Shown: positions 1 to 6,027 of the stretch, piece by piece
Numbering within the stretch: the stretch's first letter is position 1
How the letters are laid out: each line of letters opens with the position of its first letter
Source of the DNA: an uncultured Oscillospiraceae bacterium
Lineage (GTDB): Bacteria; Bacillota; Clostridia; Oscillospirales; Oscillospiraceae
Length of the DNA: 10,128 nt
Reading direction: 5' to 3'
Assembly (NCBI GenBank): GCA_958426425.1
Contig: CATZYY010000080.1
Coordinates: 1 to 10,128 of the forward strand
Notes under the pieces: generated by a model
The model's database searches: none
Told to the model about the DNA's origin: nothing
Seen by the model: only the letters and a program-made list of their open reading frames with translations
Translations under genes and position numbers: made by a program

Positions 1-460
1 GATCGGGGTCCATGGCCTCCCGCAGCAGCTTTGCCGTGCCGCTGGGGGCGTCGGCCTTTTGATTGTGGTGGGTCTCGGTGATCTCAATGTCGAAGTCCGG
101 CCGCAAGACGCCGGAAATCGTCTGTAAGGCCCGGTACAGTACCGCCACGCCCAAGGAGAAGTTGGCGCTCCAGAGGACCGGGGCGGAAGCGCCTAGAGAG
201 CGGACCAGCTCCAGGTCCCGGGGGGAGTAGCCGGTGGTGCCGGAGAGCAGGGGGGTGCCGGTGCGGCGGATGTAGGAGGCGATCTCCGGCAGGGTCTCGG
301 GCCGGGAGAAGTCGATGACCACGTCGGCCACCTTCCCCAGCTTTCCCAGCTGGTCCAGATCGTCCCGGCCGAAGGAGGCCTGAATCTCGTCTCCGGCGGC
401 GGAGGCCGTCTCCCGGATCAGTTTGCCCATTTTGCCCCGTCCGATGAGGATGTACTTCAC
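1..460 (-). CDS. dapB: 4-hydroxy-tetrahydrodipicolinate reductase (DapB), C-terminus cut by window edge
   Basis: DapB catalyses the NAD(P)H-dependent reduction step after DapA in diaminopimelate/lysine synthesis, in the cytoplasm. The 153 visible codons begin at a GTG and read VKYILIGRGKMGK, a Rossmann nucleotide-binding start with the short GRGKMG glycine loop. Further in are DVVIDFSRPE (about 48-55), GTTG (74-77), SANFSLGV (98-105) and the catalytic/substrate signature ETHHNQKADAPSGTAK, with the paired His at 131-132, Lys 135 and DAPSGT at 137-142. The GTG start overlaps the dapA stop as GTGA, and GGAGGAG lies about ten bases upstream inside the end of dapA, so the two are probably translationally coupled. 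The C-terminal part lies beyond the left edge. Identity is firm; the start is chosen from the overlap and ribosome binding site. Confidence 0.95.
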   Translation of the reverse strand, partial: MKYILIGRGKMGKLIRETASAAGDEIQASFGRDDLDQLGKLGKVADVVIDFSRPETLPEIASYIRRTGTPLLSGTTGYSPRDLELVRSLGASAPVLWSANFSLGVAVLYRALQTISGVLRPDFDIEITETHHNQKADAPSGTAKLLREAMDPD

Positions 461-1344
461 AGCAGTCCCGCCTCCTCCATAGTCTTGCGCAGGGCGGCGG
501 TGTGCTCCGGGCTCATCTCGCACAGAGGCAGCCGCATGGGACCTACGTTCAATCCCATCAGATTCATGGCGGCCTTGACGGGGATGGGGTTGACCTCGAT
601 GAACAAATCGTTCATGAGCTTTAAGTACTTCAGGTGATTGGCAACGGCCCGGGCCTGGTTGCCGCCCAGATAGTCCGCCACGATTTCGTGGCACATCCGG
701 GGCATGACGTTGGCGTAGACGGAGATGACGCCGCTGCCGCCGATGCTCATGAGGGGCACGGTGATGTCGTCGTTGCCGGAGTACAACGCGAAGTCCGGCC
801 CGATGCAGTGAGCGATCTTCATGGCGTAGGACATGTCGCCGCTGGCCTCCTTGATGCCGGCGATATTGGGGTGCTTGGCGAGCCTCTCCACCACAGAGAT
901 CGGAATGGAGCAGCCGGTGCGGCCGGGGACGTTATAGAGGATGCAGGGGATGTGGACCGCGTCCGCCGTCTCGGCGAAGTGGCGGTACATGCCCTCGGGG
1001 TTGGCCTTGTTGTAGTAGGGGGCGATCAGCAGCAGGGCGTCGGCCCCCATGTTCTGATACTCCACGCTCTTTTCCAGCTGGGTGGCGGTGCAGTTGGAGC
1101 CGCTGCCCACGATGACCGGCACCCGGCCATTCACCACCTTGATGGTGTGGGCCACCACGGCGGCGTCCTCCTCGTGGGTCATGGTGGAGTACTCGCCGGT
1201 GGTGCCCAACGTCAAAATAGCGTCGGTGCCTTCGGCGATCTGGCGCTCCAACAGATCGGTCAGAACCTCGAAATTGCCGCTGCCATCCTGGTGGAACGGG
1301 GTGATCATGGCAACAATGGAACCTTGCAGATGTTCGAACTTCAT
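457..1344 (-). CDS. dapA: 4-hydroxy-tetrahydrodipicolinate synthase (DapA)
   Basis: This 295-residue class I aldolase condenses pyruvate with aspartate semialdehyde, the committed step of diaminopimelate/lysine synthesis. It has the normal length and all key residues: GTTGE (47-51) with the active-site Thr pair 48-49, Tyr 111 in APYYNK, YNVPGRT (137-143) with catalytic Tyr 137 and Arg 142, and Schiff-base Lys 165 in IKEASGD. The frame stays open upstream to 1590, but that extension would run through the terminator and riboswitch. The ATG at 1344 has GGAGGG eight bases upstream (1353-1358) and gives the standard N-terminus MKFEHLQGSIVAMITPF. It is first in an operon with dapB and is controlled by the lysine riboswitch in its leader. 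Confidence 0.97.
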   Translation of the reverse strand: MKFEHLQGSIVAMITPFHQDGSGNFEVLTDLLERQIAEGTDAILTLGTTGEYSTMTHEEDAAVVAHTIKVVNGRVPVIVGSGSNCTATQLEKSVEYQNMGADALLLIAPYYNKANPEGMYRHFAETADAVHIPCILYNVPGRTGCSIPISVVERLAKHPNIAGIKEASGDMSYAMKIAHCIGPDFALYSGNDDITVPLMSIGGSGVISVYANVMPRMCHEIVADYLGGNQARAVANHLKYLKLMNDLFIEVNPIPVKAAMNLMGLNVGPMRLPLCEMSPEHTAALRKTMEEAGLL

Positions 1345-1410
1345 AATGTGTGCCCTCCATACTTTTCTTTTTTTGCGGTCACGGGGACCTGCCCTCCCGG
1401 TTTGGGGAGG

Positions 1411-1446
1411 AAAACAAAAAGTCGGTAGAGACACGCCCCTACCGAC
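1411..1446 (-). terminator. Intrinsic terminator in the dapA leader (riboswitch expression platform)
   Basis: Reading the minus strand, an 8-bp stem GTCGGTAG (1446-1439) pairs with CTACCGAC (1428-1421) around a ten-base loop. It is followed directly by TTTTTGTTTT (1420-1411). It lies between the lysine riboswitch and the dapA ribosome binding site, so it acts as the conditional stop of the leader rather than as the end of a gene. Confidence 0.9.
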
Positions 1447-1488
1447 AGCTCCCGCGCCCAACGCACGGAGTGACCTGTTAGCGGATAG
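1439..1488 (-). promoter_or_regulatory. Candidate antiterminator pairing in the dapA leader
   Basis: On the transcript, the stretch from 1488 to 1475 (CTATCCGCTAACAG) can pair with CTGTCGGTAG (1448-1439) as CTA/TAG, CCG/CGG and ACAG/CTGT, with a one-base and a three-base bulge. The first strand includes the 3' half of riboswitch helix P1 (1488-1484). The second is the 5' arm of the terminator. The two states exclude each other: lysine-bound P1 frees the terminator, and without lysine the antiterminator can form. The complementarity is seen in the sequence; the switching is inferred from known lysine riboswitches. Confidence 0.65.
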
Positions 1489-1643
1489 CGCCCCCGCGGC
1501 AAAGACCGCGGACAGTCCCGCAGGTATTTCCCACGGGCCCACCTCCCGCCCATACCTGGGCGGAAAGTTCGGCGGACTTGCCTCTGTCATGTTCCTCGCC
1601 TGTCGGCTCCCATGGCATCATCGCATCCGCGCCTCTATCTCAT
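1481..1643 (-). promoter_or_regulatory. Lysine riboswitch (L-box) aptamer upstream of dapA
   Basis: The minus-strand leader holds the conserved blocks of the lysine (L-box) aptamer in order. AGATAGAGGCGCG (from 1640) begins P1 and the following internal loop, TCCGCCGAAC matches the GTCGCCGAAG core, GGTGGGCCCGTG matches the G-rich P4 entry, and GGGACTGTC matches the ACTGTCA core. The aptamer closes with GGGGGCGCTATC (to 1484). GATAG and CTATC pair to form P1, spanning about 157 bases. It sits about 10 bases downstream of a strong promoter and just before a terminator, ahead of dapA, the classic genetic context for this class. The blocks are matched by eye, and the P2/P3 region is more divergent than the rest. 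Confidence 0.88.
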
Positions 1644-1651
1644 TTTCAGGT

Positions 1652-1680
1652 ATCATAACACCTTACGGCGGCGGTTGCAA
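1652..1680 (-). promoter_or_regulatory. Sigma-A-type promoter for the dapA leader, with UP-like element
   Basis: On the minus strand, TTGCAA (1680-1675) and TATGAT (1657-1652) are separated by 17 bases. The -10 is extended by TGT directly upstream. Just upstream of the -35, two tandem copies of GAATTTTT (1699-1692 and 1691-1684) form an A/T tract resembling an UP element. Transcription should start near 1645, only a few bases before the riboswitch. Confidence 0.82.
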
Positions 1681-1744
1681 GAGAAAAATTCAAAAATTCC
1701 CCACCACTTCCTGAATCTCTCTTGTGAAAAACTACAAAATCCCC

Positions 1745-1782
1745 GCTGCCCCCTGTTCCCCGGGGCGGCAAAGTGGTATATT
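1745..1782 (+). promoter_or_regulatory. Candidate promoter of the amidohydrolase gene, overlapped by a GC-rich dyad
   Basis: TATATT at 1777-1782 is preceded by TGG, giving an extended -10. The -35 position 17 bases upstream (TGTTCC, 1754-1759) is poor. An inverted repeat, GCTGCCCC (1745-1752) against GGGGCGGC (1762-1769) with one G-T pair, covers the -35 region and could be an operator. Transcription would start near 1789. The -10 is seen; its use is inferred. I see no gene in 1681-1744 other than the UP-like A/T tract of the divergent dapA promoter. Confidence 0.45.
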
Positions 1783-1801
1783 GATGACAACAAGTATTTT
1801 C

Positions 1802-1820
1802 GAGCAAGGAGGTCCTGCTC
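1802..1820 (+). promoter_or_regulatory. Ribosome binding site of the amidohydrolase, inside a small inverted repeat
   Basis: AAGGAGGT (1806-1813) lies seven bases before the ATG at 1821 and fixes that start. It sits in an inverted repeat, GAGCAAGG...CCTGCTC, with a loop of AGGT and one bulged A, so part of the Shine-Dalgarno sequence could be paired in the mRNA. Confidence 0.6.
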
Positions 1821-2921
1821 ATGTCCGTGGTCGACTACCGCCGCCATCTGCACCGGATTCCGGAGCTGGACAATCAGCTGCCGGAGACGACTGACTATAT
1901 CCGCTCCCTGCTGGAGCCTTTGGGGTGCAAGATTTTCTCTCCCATCACCGGCAGCGTCTGCGCCTGGTTCGACGCAGGGAAAGACGACAGTGTGGCCTTC
2001 CGGGCGGATCTGGACGCCCTGCCGGTGCCGGAGCAGACCGGGCTGCCCTTTGCCTCCGTCCATCCCGGCGTCATGCACGCCTGCGGCCACGACGGCCACA
2101 CGGCCATGGTACTGGCCCTGGCGGAATACGTCTCCGCCAACCTCTCCCGGCTGCCCCGGAACGTGCTGCTGATCTTCCAACCCTCGGAGGAGACCACCGG
2201 CGGCGCCGGCAAGCTGTGTCAGGCCGGCGTGCTGGAGCGGTACCGGGTCCGGTATATCTTCGGGCTGCACCTGTGGCCGGGGTTGGAGAAGGGGGTTATC
2301 GCCTCCCGGCCTGGGCCGCTCATGGCCCGGTCCAACGAGGTCACCGTCACCGTGGAGGGGCACAGCGTCCATCTGAGCCGGGCCAGTGAGGGCCGGGACG
2401 CCCTGACGGCGGGCATCGCCTATCTCCAGCGGGCCTATGCCATGATCGATTCCCTGCCCCAGGCGAAGCCACGGGTGCTGCGCTTCGGCAAGATGGTCTC
2501 CGGCACCGTCCGCAATGCCATCAGCGGCCGTACGGTGCTGGAGGGGAGCCTGCGGACCTACCGGGAGGACACCTTCCGCTTCTGCCGCCGGCAGCTTCAG
2601 GATATCGGCAAGGCGCTGGAGGCGGAGACCGGCTGTGCCGTTACCGTCCATCTCAGCGAGGGGTACCCGGCGGTTTGGAACCATGAGGAGCTGTATGCCA
2701 ATGTGGCGGCGCACCTGGGGGCAGACGCGCCGGAGTTGTTGGAGGCCCCGGTGCTGGCGGCGGAGGATTTCTCCTTCTATCAGCAGTGCGTCCCCGGGGT
2801 ATTCTTTCTGCTGGGGGTGGGCGATACGGCGCAGCTCCACGCGCCGGAGTTCGATTTTGACGATGAGACCGTGCTGCCACAGGGTGTGGCGTTTTTGAAA
2901 AGACTATTGATGCTGAGCTGA
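1821..2921 (+). CDS. M20D-family zinc amidohydrolase / peptidase (possible N-acyl-amino-acid or N-acetyl-diaminopimelate deacylase)
   Basis: This 366-residue protein belongs to the M20 family, subfamily D, which hydrolyses amide bonds of N-acyl amino acids in the cytoplasm. Visible motifs are RRHLHRIPEL (7-16), RADLDALPVPEQTGLPF (61-77), HACGHDGH (86-93) with metal ligands Cys 88 and His 90, FQPSEE (119-124), GLHLWP (148-153) with His 150, AAEDFSFY (313-320) and His 340 before FDFDDE. The lid-domain motif usual in the family, GxGGHxAxPH, is replaced by VEGHSVHLSRASEGRDAL. The start has an ideal AAGGAGGT. It diverges from the lysine-regulated dapAB, so a role as N-acetyl-diaminopimelate deacetylase is possible, but no partner acetyltransferase gene is visible. 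Family is sure, substrate is not. Confidence 0.9.
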   Translation: MSVVDYRRHLHRIPELDNQLPETTDYIRSLLEPLGCKIFSPITGSVCAWFDAGKDDSVAFRADLDALPVPEQTGLPFASVHPGVMHACGHDGHTAMVLALAEYVSANLSRLPRNVLLIFQPSEETTGGAGKLCQAGVLERYRVRYIFGLHLWPGLEKGVIASRPGPLMARSNEVTVTVEGHSVHLSRASEGRDALTAGIAYLQRAYAMIDSLPQAKPRVLRFGKMVSGTVRNAISGRTVLEGSLRTYREDTFRFCRRQLQDIGKALEAETGCAVTVHLSEGYPAVWNHEELYANVAAHLGADAPELLEAPVLAAEDFSFYQQCVPGVFFLLGVGDTAQLHAPEFDFDDETVLPQGVAFLKRLLMLS

Positions 2922-2952
2922 TGCTGGGACCACAAATAAGGAGGAATGACAT

Positions 2953-3273
2953 ATGATTCTGACCACTACCCCCTCCGTGGAGGGACGCACCATCACCGCC
3001 TATCACGGTATTGTCTTCGGAGAGGTGATTTCTGGTGTCAATGTTCTGAAGGATTTTGCCGCCGGACTTTCCAACTTTTTTGGAGGACGCTCCAACACCT
3101 ATGAGGAGGAGCTGATGAATGCCCGGACCCAGGCCCTGCAGGAGCTGGAGCAGCGGGCGCAGGCTTTGAACGCCGACGCCGTGGTGGGCATCGACGTGGA
3201 CTATGAGGTGCTGGGCTCGGACAACGGCATGCTGATGGTCACGGTCAGCGGCACGGCAGTGTCTTTGGATTGA
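2953..3273 (+). CDS. YbjQ/UPF0145 family protein
   Basis: A 106-residue protein of the YbjQ (UPF0145, DUF74) family, small cytoplasmic proteins annotated as putative heavy-metal-binding and thought to form oligomers; the biochemical role is not established. Characteristic parts are the N-terminal MILTTTPSVEGRTITAYHGI, the GEVISGVNVLKDF segment with FFGGRSNTYEEEL (about 43-55), the helix of ARTQALQELEQRAQALNADAVVGIDVDYE, and the C-terminal MLMVTVSGTAVSL strand. Length is normal for the family. AAGGAGGA lies seven bases before the ATG. It follows the amidohydrolase by 31 bases with no terminator between, so the two are probably co-transcribed and end at the hairpin at 3304-3334. Confidence 0.9.
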   Translation: MILTTTPSVEGRTITAYHGIVFGEVISGVNVLKDFAAGLSNFFGGRSNTYEEELMNARTQALQELEQRAQALNADAVVGIDVDYEVLGSDNGMLMVTVSGTAVSLD

Positions 3274-3303
3274 TTGTTCTATACTGATTGCTCTGTAAAA
3301 AAC

Positions 3304-3334
3304 AACCGGCGGACCCCAACGGGGCCCGCCGGTT
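3304..3334. terminator. Bidirectional intrinsic terminator between convergent operons
   Basis: AACCGGCGGACCCC (3304-3317) pairs with GGGGCCCGCCGGTT (3321-3334) around a three-base loop, with a single A-C mismatch. On the minus strand the stem is followed by G and then six T (3302-3297), a good terminator for the ABC importer operon. On the plus strand it is followed by a broken T run (TTTCTTCT), enough for the YbjQ-gene transcript. Confidence 0.88.
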
Positions 3335-3362
3335 TCTTCTATGTCGCTGCAAAAATGGGAAT

Positions 3363-4370
3363 TTACTGAGCGGCCATCTTCCGGGCCTTGGCCTCGGCCT
3401 TGTTGCGGAAGACGTCGATGGTGACCGCCAGGATGATAACAGCGCCGATGACGATGTACTGCACGTTGGTCTGAGCACCCATCAGGTTCAGACCGTTGCG
3501 GATGACGGCCATCAGCAGCGCGCCGATCAGGGTGCCCCAGATGGTGCCCTTGCCGCCGGTGAAGGAGGCGCCGCCGATGATGCAGGCCGCGATGGCGTCG
3601 GTATCATAGGTGGAGCCGGCATTGCCGTTGGCGGAGGCCAGACGGCCCACGGACACCACGCCGGCCAGTCCAGCGGTGAAGCCAGAGAGGGCATACACGA
3701 AGGTCAGCACGTTCTTGGAGGGGATACCGGACAGCCGGGCAGCCTCCGGGTTGCCGCCCACGCAGTAGATCTGACGGCCCAGGGCGGACCGGGTCAGGAA
3801 CACGTGGAAAATGGCGAACACCACCAGCACCAGAATGAAGCTGAAGGGGATGCCGGGGAAGCTGCCGACCTTGAGCAAAGAGCCGTTGCCGATCCACATG
3901 AGGCTGTCCACGCCGGTGTTGGTGAAGGCAATGGACTTAGAACCAGTGATAACCAGCGCCACGCCCCACAGCACGTTCTTCATGCCCAAAGTGGACACGA
4001 AGGGATGGGGCAGCTCCAGGCGAGTCAGCAGGGTGCCGTTGATGAAGCCGGCGAAGGTGCTGACCACCAGACCGGCGATAATCAGAATCACCGGGTTGGT
4101 GATGCCGAAGCTCTGGACCATGACGCCGATGGTGCAGGTGCACAGCACGCAGTTGGAGCCCACGGACAGGTCGATGCCGGCGGTAATCAGGGCGCACAGC
4201 ATACCGGCGGCGATCAGGCAGTTAATGGACGCCTGCTTCAGGATGTTCATGATGTTGTTGATCTTGGGGAACTTATCCGGCATCAGGGCCCAGAAAACGA
4301 TGATCAAAATGACCAGGGCCAGCAGTGTTCCCAGCTTCTGCAGAAGCTCTCTCGCAGAATTCTTTTTCAT
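3363..4370 (-). CDS. Ribose-type ABC importer, permease subunit (probable cyclitol/sugar uptake)
   Basis: A 335-residue integral membrane permease of the RbsC/BPD_transp_2 type, forming the channel with the ATPase encoded just upstream. The protein has about eight to ten hydrophobic segments, starting at residues 13-30. It carries the family landmarks CLIAAGMLCALITAGIDLSVGS (split over 51-72), the cytoplasmic ALGRQIYCVGGNPEAARLSGI loop (197-216, ATPase-coupling region) and IIGGASFTGGKGTIWGTLIGA (about 264-284). The ATG lies one base after the ATPase stop, and GGGAGGAG is embedded in the last codons of that gene, so translation is coupled. The tail is basic and cytoplasmic. Substrate cannot be read from the permease; adjacency to iol genes points to myo-inositol. 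Confidence 0.93.
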   Translation of the reverse strand: MKKNSARELLQKLGTLLALVILIIVFWALMPDKFPKINNIMNILKQASINCLIAAGMLCALITAGIDLSVGSNCVLCTCTIGVMVQSFGITNPVILIIAGLVVSTFAGFINGTLLTRLELPHPFVSTLGMKNVLWGVALVITGSKSIAFTNTGVDSLMWIGNGSLLKVGSFPGIPFSFILVLVVFAIFHVFLTRSALGRQIYCVGGNPEAARLSGIPSKNVLTFVYALSGFTAGLAGVVSVGRLASANGNAGSTYDTDAIAACIIGGASFTGGKGTIWGTLIGALLMAVIRNGLNLMGAQTNVQYIVIGAVIILAVTIDVFRNKAEAKARKMAAQ

Positions 4371-4371
4371 A

Positions 4372-5874
4372 TCAGTCTAACTCTCCTCCCCAGGCCGCTT
4401 TCATGATATCCTCAGAGTTGAAGTGCGGGGTGTCACGGTCAATGTTGGCCATGACGCGGCCGCCCCGCATGACCACCACATGGTCGCTCATGGCCAGGAT
4501 CTCCGGAAGCTCGGAGGAGACCATGATGACGCACTTGCCGGCCTTGACCAGATCGTTCATCACGCGGTAGACCTCGATCTTGGCGCCCACGTCGATGCCG
4601 CGGGTAGGCTCGTCGAAGATGAAGATGTCCGCGTCAGTGTTGACCCACTTGCCGATAACCACCTTCTGCTGGTTGCCGCCGGAGAGCTGGGCCGTTACCT
4701 CATCCAGAGACGGGGTCTTAATCTTCAAGGCCTCCACATTTTCATGGCCGGACTGCTCAATTTTGGCCTTGTTCAGGAACGGACCGTTGGAGAAACCCTT
4801 CATGTTGGCCAGAATCAGGTTGGTGCGCACATCCAGAGACAGCACCAGACCCTGGCCCTTGCGGTCCTCGGTAAGGAACGCGATTTTTTTCTTGATGGCA
4901 TCCTTTGGACTGTGGATGTGGGCCTTTTCACCTTTGACATAGACCTCGCCGCTGTCCAATTTGTCAGCGCCGAAGATGGCCCGCATGGTCTCCGTACGAC
5001 CGGCACCCACCAGACCGGCAAAGCCGGTGATCTGGCCGGCGTGGGCCTGGAAGGAAACGTCGTGAAGCACACCCACCTCATTGAGGTTCCGGGCCTCCAG
5101 CCACACATCGCCCTTGACGCCGAACTCCTTGGGATACAGATTGTCCAGAGTCCGGCCCACCATGGCGTTGATCAGGGAGTCCTCGGTCATGTTGCCGATG
5201 TCCTCGGTGACGATGTGCTCGCCGTCCCGCATAACGGTGACCCGGTCGCACAGCTCGAAGAGCTCCTCCAATTTATGAGAGACGAACAAAATGGCCACGC
5301 CCTTGGCCTTGAGCCCGCGGACGGTCTCCATCAGCTGGGCGATCTCTTCCTTGCCCAGGGAGGAGGTAGGTTCGTCCATGATAATCAGCTTGGCTTCCAG
5401 GGACACAGCCTTGGCGATCTCCACCATCTGCTGCTGGCCCACGCCCAGCTTGCCGCTTTCCATTTTTACATTGATTTCCGGATGGCCCAGAGTTTTCAGA
5501 GCGGCCTCCGCCTCTGCATGCATTCTGGGATAGTCCAGAAGGCCGTTTTTCTTGATGGCGCGTCCCATGAAAACGTTGTCCGTCACAGACAGCTGCTTGA
5601 CGATGTTCAGCTCCTGATAGACACAGGCGATGCCGGCCTCGCGGGATTGGACGGGATTGCGGAAGACCTTTTTCTGGCCGTCCACGAAGATCTCGCCCTC
5701 CTCAGGCATATGGACGCCGGTGAGCACCTTGATGAGGGTGGACTTGCCGGCGCCGTTCTCACCGATCAGGCCGTGGATTTCTCCCGGCCGAATGCCAATG
5801 GACATGTTTTTCAATGCGACGACACCAGGAAATCGTTTGGTAATGTTTTTTAGTTCGACTACATACTCGCTCAT
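4372..5874 (-). CDS. Ribose-type ABC importer, two-domain ATPase subunit
   Basis: A 500-residue RbsA/MglA-type ATPase with two fused nucleotide-binding domains, energising uptake at the inner face of the membrane. Domain 1 has Walker A GENGAGKST (38-46), the degenerate signature LGVGQQQ (143-149), Walker B LIIMDEP (163-169) and switch His 200. Domain 2 has the typical degenerate Walker A GLVGAGRTE (287-295, lacking the GKS/T lysine), an intact LSGGNQQ (397-403) and Walker B FIFDEPTRG (418-426). Loss of the second Walker A is normal in this family. The start ATG at 5874 has GAGGT six bases upstream. It lies 153 bases after the binding-protein gene, with a stem-loop in the gap, and one base before the permease. 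Confidence 0.95.
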   Translation of the reverse strand: MSEYVVELKNITKRFPGVVALKNMSIGIRPGEIHGLIGENGAGKSTLIKVLTGVHMPEEGEIFVDGQKKVFRNPVQSREAGIACVYQELNIVKQLSVTDNVFMGRAIKKNGLLDYPRMHAEAEAALKTLGHPEINVKMESGKLGVGQQQMVEIAKAVSLEAKLIIMDEPTSSLGKEEIAQLMETVRGLKAKGVAILFVSHKLEELFELCDRVTVMRDGEHIVTEDIGNMTEDSLINAMVGRTLDNLYPKEFGVKGDVWLEARNLNEVGVLHDVSFQAHAGQITGFAGLVGAGRTETMRAIFGADKLDSGEVYVKGEKAHIHSPKDAIKKKIAFLTEDRKGQGLVLSLDVRTNLILANMKGFSNGPFLNKAKIEQSGHENVEALKIKTPSLDEVTAQLSGGNQQKVVIGKWVNTDADIFIFDEPTRGIDVGAKIEVYRVMNDLVKAGKCVIMVSSELPEILAMSDHVVVMRGGRVMANIDRDTPHFNSEDIMKAAWGGELD

Positions 5875-5951
5875 GCGATTACCTCATTCCTTTCCTGATT
5901 TGTGCGTGTTCCCACCCGTCGGAGGGAGGAGAAAAGAGTCTGCGCCAAACG

Positions 5952-5987
5952 GGAATTTGGCGGCAGACATCGCTGCCGCCAAATTCC
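5952..5987 (-). other. Perfect 15-bp intercistronic stem-loop between binding-protein and ATPase genes
   Basis: GGAATTTGGCGGCAG (5952-5966) is exactly complementary to CTGCCGCCAAATTCC (5973-5987) with a six-base loop. On the transcribed minus strand it is not followed by a T run, so it is not a full terminator. Stem-loops at this point in sugar ABC operons are known to protect the upstream mRNA from 3' decay and so raise binding protein over membrane subunits; that role here is inferred. Confidence 0.75.
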
Positions 5988-6027
5988 TTCGCTTTTTAGA
6001 TGTCAGATGTACGCTGTGCCAAGAGGC

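Noticed and set aside
1345..1590. N-terminal extension of dapA back to an ATG at 1590
   Set aside because: It would translate through the terminator and riboswitch, gives a non-family N-terminus, and the ATG at 1344 has its own GGAGGG site and the standard DapA start.
1653..2840. 395-codon minus-strand open frame opposite the amidohydrolase
   Set aside because: Shadow frame with Gln/Arg/Pro/Gly-rich composition; the plus-strand M20D gene has the metal-binding motifs and an ideal ribosome binding site.
3288..4406. Long open frame on the plus strand opposite the permease gene
   Set aside because: Its composition is Gly/His/Gln/Asp-rich with no domain, as expected of a shadow frame antisense to a GC-rich gene; the minus-strand permease has full family motifs.
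4423..5853. 476-codon open frame on the plus strand opposite the ATPase gene
   Set aside because: Antisense shadow rich in His, Asp and Leu; the minus-strand ATPase carries all ABC motifs.
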